Part shown: piece by piece, positions 1-6,252 of the stretch | Numbering within the stretch: position 1 is the stretch's first letter | How the letters are laid out: every line of letters begins with the position of its first letter | Origin: an uncultured Ruminococcus sp. | GTDB taxonomy: Bacteria > Bacillota > Clostridia > Oscillospirales > CAG-272 | Length of the DNA stretch: 7,353 nt | Assembly (NCBI GenBank): GCA_902783705.1 | Contig: CACZSA010000121.1 | Coordinates: 1 to 7,353 of the forward strand | Reading direction: 5' to 3' | Notes under the pieces: generated by a model | What the model saw: the letters and a program-made list of their open reading frames with translations, nothing else | What the model was told of the DNA's origin: nothing | The model's database searches: none | Position numbers and translations under genes: made by a program

Positions 1-677
1 GGAATCTGGTCGTAGGACACGCCGTTTGCGGAAAGAACCGCGAGAGCCGGCTGGAGGGCGTCGATGAGCTCGGCCTTCAGAGAGGGGTCGATCTGGGAGC
101 GCTCATAGCTGTTGGCCACGTTGGCCGTCACCTCGGTGTAGAAGAGGAGCGGGTTGGTGATCTTGTAGGAATACATGCCGTTGCAGCGGAGATCGCAGAG
201 GACTTCATAGCCGAGTCTCGCGTTCACGACCACCTTGAAGGGAACGGGGTTGGCGGTGCCGAACTTGTTGCCCGGGATCTCCTTGGTGTTGAAGTAGTAG
301 ACGCGCTGGTCCTTGGCCACGTCGCCGCCGAAGGTGAAGCGCTTGCCGATGGTCTTGAAGGTGTCGAGGATGGAGGTTCCGAGGGAGCCGGAGAAAATGG
401 AGGGCTCGGTGGAGGTGTCGTACTTGAATTCGCCGGGTTCGGCGCAGACCTCGACGATCTTGCCCTGCTCGACGATGATCATGCACTGACCGTCGGCGAC
501 GGCGATGATCGAACCGTTCGAGATGATGTTGTCGTTGCCGCGGTTGTTGCCCTTGGTTCTCTTCTGGCCCTTCACCATGAGGGTGTCTGCGTCAAGCGCG
601 TCGCAGTAGAAGAATTCCTTCCACTGATCGGCGAGGGTGTTGCCTACGGAGCCGAGTGCTGCTGCGATAAGTCCCAT
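1..677 (-). CDS. SPFH-domain protein, YdjI / virion-core-protein-like, partial (3' end outside window)
   Basis: Only the first 225 codons are present; the gene runs off the left edge. The protein opens MGLIAAALGSVGNTLADQWK and continues with DNIISNGSIIAVADGQCMII (about 49-68), a VCAEPGEFKYDTSTEPSIF stretch (77-95), TIGKRFTFGG (109-118) and YYFNTKEIPGNKFGT (127-141). I recognise this series from the YdjI-like branch of the SPFH (stomatin/prohibitin/flotillin) family, often labelled virion core protein-like. Family members are cytoplasmic or membrane-associated scaffolds; in Bacillus ydjI sits in a PspA-type envelope-stress operon. The rest of the SPFH domain and the usual C-terminal zinc-ribbon tail would lie outside the window. 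There is no signal peptide. The start is fixed by AAAGGAG eight bases upstream (686-692). The gene follows the lipoprotein gene by 66 bases with no terminator between, so read-through transcription is likely. The precise function is not known. Confidence 0.9.
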   Translation of the reverse strand, partial: MGLIAAALGSVGNTLADQWKEFFYCDALDADTLMVKGQKRTKGNNRGNDNIISNGSIIAVADGQCMIIVEQGKIVEVCAEPGEFKYDTSTEPSIFSGSLGTSILDTFKTIGKRFTFGGDVAKDQRVYYFNTKEIPGNKFGTANPVPFKVVVNARLGYEVLCDLRCNGMYSYKITNPLLFYTEVTANVANSYERSQIDPSLKAELIDALQPALAVLSANGVSYDQI

Positions 678-699
678 TGTAAAATCTCCTTTGCATTGG

Positions 700-728
700 A
701 TAAAATTTTTTTGCGGTTTATGGATCAA
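700..728 (-). promoter_or_regulatory. weak candidate promoter for the SPFH gene
   Basis: On the minus strand TTGATC (728-723) and TTTTAT (705-700) are separated by 17 bases. Both hexamers match the sigma-A consensus at only four of six positions. A run of seven A followed by four T lies just upstream of and overlaps the -10, so the match could simply reflect AT richness. It lies inside the 66-base gap after the lipoprotein gene. The SPFH gene may instead be served mainly by read-through. Confidence 0.25.
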
Positions 729-743
729 GGTCTCCGGGAGGGC

Positions 744-3155
744 TTACCCCCTCGCGTCGGTGACCCAGATTTCGTGGTTGTAGTTGTCCGCCGGGATGAG
801 GTTCACCGTCGGATCGGTCAGGCCCTTGTCGCGGAAATACCGCGCGTCGTCGTCGAAGAGGCCGAGCGTGAAGGGCCAGCTCTTCGGGATCACGAAGGTG
901 TAGTCCGTATTCTCACCGTCCAGATGCACGTGGTAGGTGAGCGTGCGGGTGTCCTTCATGGCCTCCTCGAAGACCGGGGCGAAGGGCACGATGTCCTCGC
1001 CGTACTCGACCTGCTGGTCGGAGAGCTCCTCCACCGCGGAGACACTCCGGATCGCGAGCGTGCCCTTCTCCACTGTGACGCTGAAGCTGTACTGATATTC
1101 ATACCCATCGATGGAGGAGGGCTTCGGAACCGCGCGGAAGGAGTAGGTGTCCTCGCCTTCCGTGAGATCCTCCATCGTGCTGTTGTAGAGGACGCTGTTG
1201 AGCCGCGTGTTCTCGGAGAAGAAATTCCCTTCGGGATCCGTCATGGCATCGAGGAAGGCGGGATCGTCCGATCCGCCGATGTAGGAGGTTGCCATGACCT
1301 GCCCGGCCTCGTCGATCTCGAAGTTCACGTCGCCGAAGAAGCCGAGGCGGTTTTTCGTCGGTTCGTCAAATTCGTACTCCCCCTCCGAGTAGGAGACGAT
1401 CGTCCCGTTCCAGGGGAAGTAATACCGCACGGCGCTGCCGTAGCCGTAGGTCTCATGGACCGCGACCTGCCCGAACTGCTTCACGAGCACGGTGATGTAG
1501 TTGAGATCGAAGACGTCCTCGATCGCGAATCCCGGGAGGTCCGTCGCGACGCCGGAGAGGCCGTCCGTTCCGCCTGTCCCGTCCGTTCCTTCGCCGGAGT
1601 CGGGCTTATCGCCGCCCGCGGGCGTGTTTGCCGCGTCCCGGGCATAGAGGGTGGTGTCCCCGCTCGCGTCGACGAGGTTGTAGGTCAGCCCGGTGCACGC
1701 CTCGTCGGTGTAGACGGTGATGCCCTCGTCCGTCAGCAGCTGCACGAGCCATGCGTCGGGGATCTCGGCCGTGTCGACGCGGGGCTCCCCGGCTTCGGTC
1801 CGGATGTCGATGTCGAGACGGCGGGTTTTGTCCCACGCTTTCATCGGCTCCGTGCCGAGCTTTTCGCCGTTGTAGGAGACCGTGAAGCCGTTCCTCGAGC
1901 CGTCCTCATACTCCCAGACGCACGAGAGGATCGCGAGGGTGCCCTTGTCGACGGTGAAGCAGTTCTTCATCCGGTTCTCGAGGCCCTCCAATGTCTCATA
2001 GACCTCGTCCACCGTGAAGGTGCAGGTGTCCTCGTCCTCGGAGACCAGGACGGGATCGGAGGCGGGCTCGGCGGGGATATAGCGGGTGAGGAGCGATTCG
2101 TAATATTCGGTGTCCGGCTGGCGGGGATCCGCCGTGACCCAGACGAAGACCATCGGCTCCGCTGCGAGGTAGGTGTTGAATTCGAATCCGCGGTACGCAC
2201 CGTTCTCGCTGTGGAAGGTCATGGGCTCGCCGTCCTCGTCGTCCATGCTGATCTCGCTCGTCTCATAGAAGACCATGTCGCCGTCGCGGAGCCAGAGGGA
2301 CTGGTAGTCGGTGCTGTACTCGTCGGACATGTCGAGCGTGACGGAGTCGTAGATCGAGAGCAGGGAGGAGAGGCGGTTCTGCGCGCGGAGATCGTCGAGG
2401 GTGAAGCTCAGCGCGCCCTCCGGCGTCATCTTCATCGTGTCGCCGATGACGAGGTAGACGAGCTTAGTCCGCCCGTCTGAGGGATCCTCGGCAAAAGCGA
2501 TGTAGACGAAGGTCTGCCAGTCGCCGTCGTCGAGATGGTCGACCACTTCGACGGCGTAGGGGGCGTCCTCCTCAGTCGGATGCCGCAGCTCGCGCCAGAT
2601 GCCGAGGGTGTTCATAAGCATCTCTTCATAGGAAGGGAAGGAGACGCCCGGGACGCCGCTCATTTCCTCGCGCACGACGCCGCCGTCGGAGAACCAGCGG
2701 GCGGGAAGCTCAGGGGTCGGTCCGTCAGGGATCAGAGTGGCCCGCAGGGCGTCGCATTCGGCGTCGGAGAGCCATGCGCCCATCTGCCGGTCACCGATGC
2801 GGGCGAGGAGGGCGGCGTAGCAGCCGATGACGTTCCAGAGGCCGTCGGCGGCTTCGAGGTAATCGGTGCCGTTGCCCATCAGCCCGAGCGCGAGGGCGTC
2901 CTTGAGAAGATCATAATTCAGCTCGACGGGCGTCTGTGCCGGGGTATCCGTTCCGGGATTCTCCGGTTCGGGCTCGCCTGCCGGGTCCGTCGTCGGGTCC
3001 GTTGCGGGATCGGTCGCGGGTGTTGTGACCGGATCGCTGATGCCGGGGGAGGCGGGGTCGTCGATCTTCTGTATCTTGAAGCAGCCGGACGCGGATGACG
3101 CGAAGAGGAGCGCAGCCAGGAGCGCGGCGGCGGACTTGCGGAGCGTGAGAGTCAT
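744..3155 (-). CDS. Large secreted lipoprotein with a duplicated module, function unknown
   Basis: This 803-residue protein begins with a lipoprotein signal peptide: MTLTLRK, a hydrophobic core (8-20), then the lipobox A-S-G-C with the acylated Cys25. An Asp/Pro/Thr-rich tether (33-77) precedes the folded part. Two related segments (about 258-508 and 545-803) are joined by a Gly/Asp/Thr linker (513-535). Shared landmarks are EDTCTF/EDTYSF (375, 668), TVDKGTLAI/TVEKGTLAI (401, 694), KTRRL/DTRTL (443, 735) and AEIPDAW/FVIPKSW (463, 754). Each copy ends in a TDEACT..DTTLYARDA-like stretch reminiscent of Listeria-Bacteroides (InlB B-type) repeats. I see no catalytic motif. The protein should be anchored outside the membrane, perhaps as a binding or envelope protein. 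The start at 3155 is chosen because GGAGG lies five bases upstream and the signal peptide begins there. An in-frame GTG at 3230 has no ribosome site and would prepend a polar segment. The protein is acidic and strongly tyrosine-rich. Confidence 0.85.
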   Translation of the reverse strand: MTLTLRKSAAALLAALLFASSASGCFKIQKIDDPASPGISDPVTTPATDPATDPTTDPAGEPEPENPGTDTPAQTPVELNYDLLKDALALGLMGNGTDYLEAADGLWNVIGCYAALLARIGDRQMGAWLSDAECDALRATLIPDGPTPELPARWFSDGGVVREEMSGVPGVSFPSYEEMLMNTLGIWRELRHPTEEDAPYAVEVVDHLDDGDWQTFVYIAFAEDPSDGRTKLVYLVIGDTMKMTPEGALSFTLDDLRAQNRLSSLLSIYDSVTLDMSDEYSTDYQSLWLRDGDMVFYETSEISMDDEDGEPMTFHSENGAYRGFEFNTYLAAEPMVFVWVTADPRQPDTEYYESLLTRYIPAEPASDPVLVSEDEDTCTFTVDEVYETLEGLENRMKNCFTVDKGTLAILSCVWEYEDGSRNGFTVSYNGEKLGTEPMKAWDKTRRLDIDIRTEAGEPRVDTAEIPDAWLVQLLTDEGITVYTDEACTGLTYNLVDASGDTTLYARDAANTPAGGDKPDSGEGTDGTGGTDGLSGVATDLPGFAIEDVFDLNYITVLVKQFGQVAVHETYGYGSAVRYYFPWNGTIVSYSEGEYEFDEPTKNRLGFFGDVNFEIDEAGQVMATSYIGGSDDPAFLDAMTDPEGNFFSENTRLNSVLYNSTMEDLTEGEDTYSFRAVPKPSSIDGYEYQYSFSVTVEKGTLAIRSVSAVEELSDQQVEYGEDIVPFAPVFEEAMKDTRTLTYHVHLDGENTDYTFVIPKSWPFTLGLFDDDARYFRDKGLTDPTVNLIPADNYNHEIWVTDARG
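747..2384 (-). repeat. Two diverged tandem copies of a ~250-residue protein module within the lipoprotein gene
   Basis: Copy A spans roughly 2384-1632 (residues 258-508) and copy B 1523-747 (545-803), separated by a Gly/Asp/Thr-rich linker. The copies are recognisable at protein level by motifs in the same order and similar spacing, best seen in FTVDKGTLAIL versus VTVEKGTLAIR. Identity looks low outside these anchors, so the duplication is old and not a DNA-level repeat. Boundaries are approximate and the alignment was made by eye. Confidence 0.55.
2976..3035 (-). repeat. Degenerate 12-base repeats encoding a DP-T-rich lipoprotein tether
   Basis: The segment encodes residues 41-60 of the lipoprotein (DPVTTPATDPATDPTTDPAG). 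Successive ATDP/TTDP tetrapeptides are coded by near-identical 12-base units containing GGGTCCGT or GGGATCGGT on the plus strand. Such Pro/Thr/Asp tethers commonly space a lipoprotein from the membrane and change length by slippage. Confidence 0.6.
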
Positions 3156-3263
3156 GGAGACCTCCGAACATGCAGAAATGAGGGGGATCGTCCCCCTGTG
3201 TTCATGATAACACAAATCCCGTTGTTTCACATCGCTAATTTTAGTGAAATCACATGTCCCCGG
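3156..3263 (-). promoter_or_regulatory. Structured 5' leader of the lipoprotein gene
   Basis: From the predicted start point near 3263 to the ATG at 3155 there are about 108 untranslated bases with three successive inverted repeats. TTTCAC/GTGAAA lies at 3225-3230 and 3244-3249. GTGTT/AACAC, with a six-base loop, lies at 3198-3213. A perfect 7-bp AGGGGGA/TCCCCCT, with a three-base loop, lies at 3181-3197. The last is GC-rich and sits about 15 bases upstream of the GGAGG site. There is no U-run after it, so it does not look like a terminator. It could stabilise the mRNA, insulate the ribosome site, or bind a protein. I do not recognise a known riboswitch. Confidence 0.45.
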
Positions 3264-3269
3264 AATTTT

Positions 3270-3298
3270 ATTGTAGCATACTCCCGCGGGAATGTCAA
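3270..3298 (-). promoter_or_regulatory. Strong sigma-A promoter of the lipoprotein gene, with palindromes
   Basis: On the minus strand a perfect -35 TTGACA (3298-3293) is followed after 17 bases by TACAAT (3275-3270), preceded by TG at the extended -10 position (TATGCTACAAT). A start near 3263 is expected. The spacer contains the perfect palindrome TCCCGCGGGA (3282-3291), and a 12-bp palindrome ATGAAATTTCAT (3308-3319) lies just upstream of the -35. Both are well placed for a regulator. The promoter lies after the terminator of the M56 gene, so this transcription unit is independent. Confidence 0.85.
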
Positions 3299-3370
3299 CG
3301 AAGAAAAATGAAATTTCATGCAGCCGCCCGGAAAATCATGCGGGGGCGGACGGAAGACCCCCTCAGACAG

Positions 3371-3398
3371 GAAAAGCCCCTTCTGCAAGGAGCTTTTC
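3371..3398 (-). terminator. Rho-independent terminator of the BlaI-M56 operon
   Basis: The hairpin has arms GAAAAGC.CCTT / AAGG.GCTTTTC around a four-base loop, 20 bases after the M56 stop codon. Read on the minus strand the odd pair is U-G, so the RNA stem is continuous; on the plus strand the same position is a C-A mismatch. That asymmetry, with the U-rich end GCUUUUC, supports termination of leftward transcription. A further GGGGG/CCCCC inverted repeat (3342-3346, 3358-3362) follows and may back it up. Confidence 0.85.
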
Positions 3399-3418
3399 GC
3401 ATGGTTTTCAAAATATAG

Positions 3419-5623
3419 TTATCCTCCGGTTCCCCGCGCGAACTCGGTCCCATAGGAGACCGCCGCGGCAAAGCGGTAGGCCGCCAGCAGGCTTACTCCG
3501 GCGGAGAGCTTCTCTTCGAGCTCGATCTGCCCGCCGTCTCCCGCGTCGATCACGCCGATCCGCCAGGCGAAGTCCGCCGCGCCGTAGATCGCTTCGTTCC
3601 GCGTTCCGTCGATCGCGACGCCCATGCCGTACGCGCTTCCCCGCACGAGCGGGAGGACATAACCGCCCGCTGCGGCAACCGGGATGAGCTCGCCGGTCCG
3701 CGCCGTATCGAGGATCGTGTCCGCGGAGGTGAAGCCGCTCCTCTCGAGAAGCAGAGCCGCGGTTTCGGCGGTGATCGCGTCTTCCGTTTCCTTCAGATAA
3801 TATACATTCTCACGCTGTCCGGCGCGCGCCGCTCCGAGGATTCGCGCGAGGGTGTTTTCCTCCACCCGCGTGATGCCGGGGTCGCGCACGTACACGCTCT
3901 TCACGCCCTTCAGGGAGCCCACCGCCGTCGAGAGCGATTCGCTGAACGCGCCGCGGTTTTCCGCCGTCAGGTCGATCTCCTGATAGAACCCGCAGAATTT
4001 GTCCCGCGCCCATTCGTTCTCGATGCGCGAGAGGATCAGATCCATCATGTCGCGCGTGTAGACCGCGTCGAGCTGGACGTCCGCGCCGTGCACCCCGCGG
4101 TTGTAGGCCGTGCGGAAACGCGCCGCGCTGTGCTCGCCGAGGTTCGAGGTGATCCGCTCCATCGCGCCGACGGAGAGGACCCGCGGCAGGGAGGGGCTGT
4201 CCTCTGCTTCGCGGATCTCGCAGAAGAGCGCGGCGGCGCAGGCGTCGAGGACCGCGAGCGAACGATAGGTCAGCACCTCGTCGGCCTTGTAGCGCGACAG
4301 CTCGTGCCAGAGCGCGTCCGACACCCGGCCCGAGGCCTGACGCCGGAACAGCTCGAGGCTTCCCCCGCCGATCGCCGCGCGCGCGTCCTCCGCGCCGATC
4401 GCGTCGAAGAGCGTCGAGAGGGCGGCGAGGTGGTCGGAGACCGTCGCGGAGTCGGCAAGGGTCAGCGTCCGCTCGTCCGCGCCGGTGAGGGATGCGTAGT
4501 TTTCGATGACGTCCGCGTAATCCGTGTTCTGCGAGATGATCGGATTCGTCAGGCAGACCGCGATGATGGCGGCGCAGAGGGACCACGAAGCGATCCTCGG
4601 CAGGAACCGGCGGTGCTTGCGGTGCGCGATGGTCGTGAGGCGGTTCTTTAGCTGGCGTCCGCGCTGGGACATGTGGCAGCCCGCCTCCGCCGTGAGCGCG
4701 TCGAATGCGCATCCGCGGCAGAGCATCATCGCGTATTCCGTTGCGGGAATGCCGCAGGATTCGAGCGTCCGCGTGTCGCACAGGACCTCGACGTCCTCGC
4801 GCAGCATCCGGCGGACCGCCCAGATCAGCGGATTGTACCAGAACAGGCAGTTCACAAAGGTGGAGAAAACGAGCAGGGGGTTGTCGGCATACCGATAGTG
4901 GGTCAGCTCATGCGCGAAGACCACCGCGGCCTCCCGCTCCGTCGCGCCGTCGTCGAAGATCACGGCGGGACGCAGGCATCCGACGAGCATCGGCGCAGGT
5001 CCGCACCAGAGCGGCGGGATGCGCTTTTCGGGGATCCCGAGCCGGAGAGCCGTGTCCCGGTAGAGGGAGAGAAACCGCCCGTCGGTGCAGGGCTCCGCAA
5101 AGGCCATCGCGCGGCGCTTCGCACGGGTGTACACCGCGAGCGAGACGCCGAGGGTGACGCCGATCCCCGCGAGCCAGACGATGAGGATCCTCCGGTTGAC
5201 CGCGTCCGCGTCGAGGGAGCCGTCCCCCCCGTCCGCGAAGTACGCGCCGAGGTCGAGCGAGCGCTCCGCGCGGACCGCCGGGACAGGGATCTCCTCGATC
5301 TTCTCCTCGTCCGTCGTCTTCACGAGGACGTACGGGTTGAATTCCGCCTCCCGCGTCTCATCCCGCGTGCGGATCTCGTCGCTCACGTCCGAGCGGATCG
5401 CATACATCAGGTCGCGGCCCGCCGGGATGAAGTTGTAGACGGAGATCCGGCTCTCGGGGAACACCGGGCAGATCAGCCGCGCGAGGAGGACGGTCCAGAG
5501 GGCCATGCCGATGCGCGGGGGGATGCGGCACTTGAACAGAAGTCTGACCGCGATGAGAATGGCTGCCGTTACGGAGGAAAAGATCGTCACCTGCTCGAGA
5601 AGCAGTACAAAAAATCCTGACAT
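3419..5623 (-). CDS. M56-family (BlaR1-type) membrane metalloprotease with an unrecognised C-terminal sensor region
   Basis: This 734-residue protein is the probable sensor-protease partner of the BlaI-type repressor encoded 22 bases upstream. Predicted membrane segments are at about 4-26, 36-58, 146-165 and 346-364, the four-helix topology of BlaR1. The cytoplasmic domain carries the zinc site HELTH (238-242; His238, Glu239, His242) and the downstream EVLCD motif (Glu279, Asp283), which supplies the third ligand in M56 enzymes. A roughly 90-residue extracytoplasmic loop lies between helices 2 and 3. After helix 4 about 370 residues should be outside the cell. They lack the SxxK, SxN and KTG motifs of BlaR1's penicillin-binding domain and match no domain I know, so beta-lactam sensing is unlikely. 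By family knowledge, a signal activates the protease and the repressor is removed; the actual signal here is unknown. GGAGG lies four bases before the ATG, which is short. A strong terminator follows. Confidence 0.88.
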   Translation of the reverse strand: MSGFFVLLLEQVTIFSSVTAAILIAVRLLFKCRIPPRIGMALWTVLLARLICPVFPESRISVYNFIPAGRDLMYAIRSDVSDEIRTRDETREAEFNPYVLVKTTDEEKIEEIPVPAVRAERSLDLGAYFADGGDGSLDADAVNRRILIVWLAGIGVTLGVSLAVYTRAKRRAMAFAEPCTDGRFLSLYRDTALRLGIPEKRIPPLWCGPAPMLVGCLRPAVIFDDGATEREAAVVFAHELTHYRYADNPLLVFSTFVNCLFWYNPLIWAVRRMLREDVEVLCDTRTLESCGIPATEYAMMLCRGCAFDALTAEAGCHMSQRGRQLKNRLTTIAHRKHRRFLPRIASWSLCAAIIAVCLTNPIISQNTDYADVIENYASLTGADERTLTLADSATVSDHLAALSTLFDAIGAEDARAAIGGGSLELFRRQASGRVSDALWHELSRYKADEVLTYRSLAVLDACAAALFCEIREAEDSPSLPRVLSVGAMERITSNLGEHSAARFRTAYNRGVHGADVQLDAVYTRDMMDLILSRIENEWARDKFCGFYQEIDLTAENRGAFSESLSTAVGSLKGVKSVYVRDPGITRVEENTLARILGAARAGQRENVYYLKETEDAITAETAALLLERSGFTSADTILDTARTGELIPVAAAGGYVLPLVRGSAYGMGVAIDGTRNEAIYGAADFAWRIGVIDAGDGGQIELEEKLSAGVSLLAAYRFAAAVSYGTEFARGTGG

Positions 5624-5645
5624 AGAGCCTCCGTCAGACGATGGT

Positions 5646-6044
5646 TCAGCTGTCGATCTCCCGCAGGATCTCGATGATATCCAATCTTTCCTCCTCCGTC
5701 AGGTTTCCTTCCCGCACGAGGGAGGCCATGAGGCTGTAGGCGGAGTTGTCGAACACGCGCTTGACGAAGGAGTCGACCTCGGACTTGACGCAGTCGGACT
5801 TCGAGGTTTTCGGGGTGTATTTGTAGACGCCGGTGGACTTGTCGATGTCGACCGCGCCTTTTTCCGCGAGCCGGATAATGAGGGTGCGGATCGTCGTGTT
5901 GGACCAGCCTGTCTGCTCCGCGAGCCCCTGAACGATTTCGCCGAGGGTCAGGCCGCGTCCGGTGCGCTCGCAGCCATCCCAGAGCACCTTCATGATGCTC
6001 CATTCGGCCTCGGAAATCTTGACGGTTTTTCTTCTTCCTCTCAT
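5646..6044 (-). CDS. BlaI/MecI/CopY-family winged-helix transcriptional repressor
   Basis: This 132-residue protein is about the family's usual length. It opens MRGRRKTVKISEAEWSIMKV, matching the N-terminus of BlaI/MecI proteins. The winged helix spans about 8-78, with the recognition helix at 48-60 (SNTTIRTLIIRLA) and the wing ending in VYKYTP (73-78). The C-terminal helices (85-130) should form the dimer. The segment around FDNSAYSLMASLV (97-109) corresponds to the region where BlaI/MecI are cleaved when the sensor protease is activated. The ATG at 6044 is supported by AAAGGAG seven bases upstream (6052-6058). An upstream in-frame ATG at 6101 lies inside the -10 hexamer and cannot be in the message. 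The M56 gene follows after 22 bases, forming the classic repressor-sensor operon. It probably represses its own promoter through the dyad at 6080-6097. Confidence 0.93.
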   Translation of the reverse strand: MRGRRKTVKISEAEWSIMKVLWDGCERTGRGLTLGEIVQGLAEQTGWSNTTIRTLIIRLAEKGAVDIDKSTGVYKYTPKTSKSDCVKSEVDSFVKRVFDNSAYSLMASLVREGNLTEEERLDIIEILREIDS

Positions 6045-6079
6045 GGATATGCTCCTTTTTACCCGCCGCTTTCCGGAGG

Positions 6080-6097
6080 GTATAAAATTCCTTATAC
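6080..6097 (-). promoter_or_regulatory. Candidate BlaI-type operator at the operon promoter
   Basis: GTATAAGGAATTTTATAC is an 18-bp dyad with perfect 6-bp arms (GTATAA/TTATAC) and a six-base centre. It starts three bases downstream of the -10 hexamer and covers the expected start point near 6093, where binding would block transcription. BlaI-family repressors bind short AT-rich dyads at such positions. The arms differ from the TACA/TGTA core of staphylococcal bla operators, so the assignment is inferred from position. Confidence 0.6.
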
Positions 6098-6099
6098 TC

Positions 6100-6128
6100 A
6101 TTATATCGAAAATCGTTAAAACTGTCAA
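6100..6128 (-). promoter_or_regulatory. Consensus sigma-A promoter of the BlaI-M56 operon
   Basis: TTGACA (6128-6123) and TATAAT (6105-6100) are both perfect and separated by 17 bases. A start point near 6093 gives an untranslated leader of about 48 bases. A promoter this strong would need repression, which fits autoregulation by the repressor it encodes. Between it and the reductase terminator lies GGCGA/TCGCC (6164-6174), a short inverted repeat of unknown meaning. Confidence 0.9.
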
Positions 6129-6197
6129 CGGGCAGATCCGACAATTCCGGGGCGGCGAATTTGGGCGAATCGCCGGAGCTGCCCGCATAGAGGGCGG

Positions 6198-6230
6198 AAA
6201 AAGCCGCCGATCCGGGAGAGGAGGGGCGGC
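6198..6230 (-). terminator. Intrinsic terminator of the thioredoxin reductase-like gene
   Basis: On the minus strand GCCGCC (6230-6225) pairs with GGCGGC (6208-6203) across a 16-base loop and is followed directly by five U (6202-6198). It begins 22 bases after the stop codon. The large loop makes it less ideal than the terminator at 3371-3398, but position and U-tail fit. Confidence 0.65.
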
Positions 6231-6252
6231 ATGCGCATACTATTCAGGAAGA

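Noticed and set aside
741..756. GAGGG/CCCTC inverted repeat at the end of the lipoprotein gene as a terminator
   Set aside because: It overlaps the stop codon, has a short stem, and is not followed by a U-run on the minus strand.
696..2480. Long plus-strand open frame of 594 codons opposite the lipoprotein gene
   Set aside because: It is antisense to a gene with a signal peptide, ribosome site and promoter. Its translation is rich in Arg, Val, Glu and Gly without recognisable motifs, as expected of a shadow frame in GC-rich DNA, and it has no ribosome site.
3156..3230. Upstream GTG start that would extend the lipoprotein by 25 residues
   Set aside because: No ribosome site precedes it, and the extension would put polar residues ahead of a normal lipoprotein signal peptide. 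The ATG at 3155 has a good GGAGG.
4673..5620. Plus-strand open frame of 315 codons opposite the M56 gene
   Set aside because: It is antisense to the HELTH-containing protease domain and is an Arg/Glu/Val-rich low-information translation with no start signals.
3419..5623. M56 protein as a beta-lactam sensor (BlaR1/MecR1)
   Set aside because: The C-terminal part lacks SxxK, SxN and KTG motifs, and no beta-lactamase or mecA-like gene is in the window.
6045..6188. Upstream in-frame starts that would lengthen the BlaI-type repressor
   Set aside because: They lie in or upstream of the -10 hexamer and so outside the expected message. The family N-terminus begins at the ATG at 6044.
6231..6238. ATGCGCAT palindrome after the reductase gene
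   Set aside because: It is only 8 bp, next to a terminator stem and away from any promoter; likely chance.
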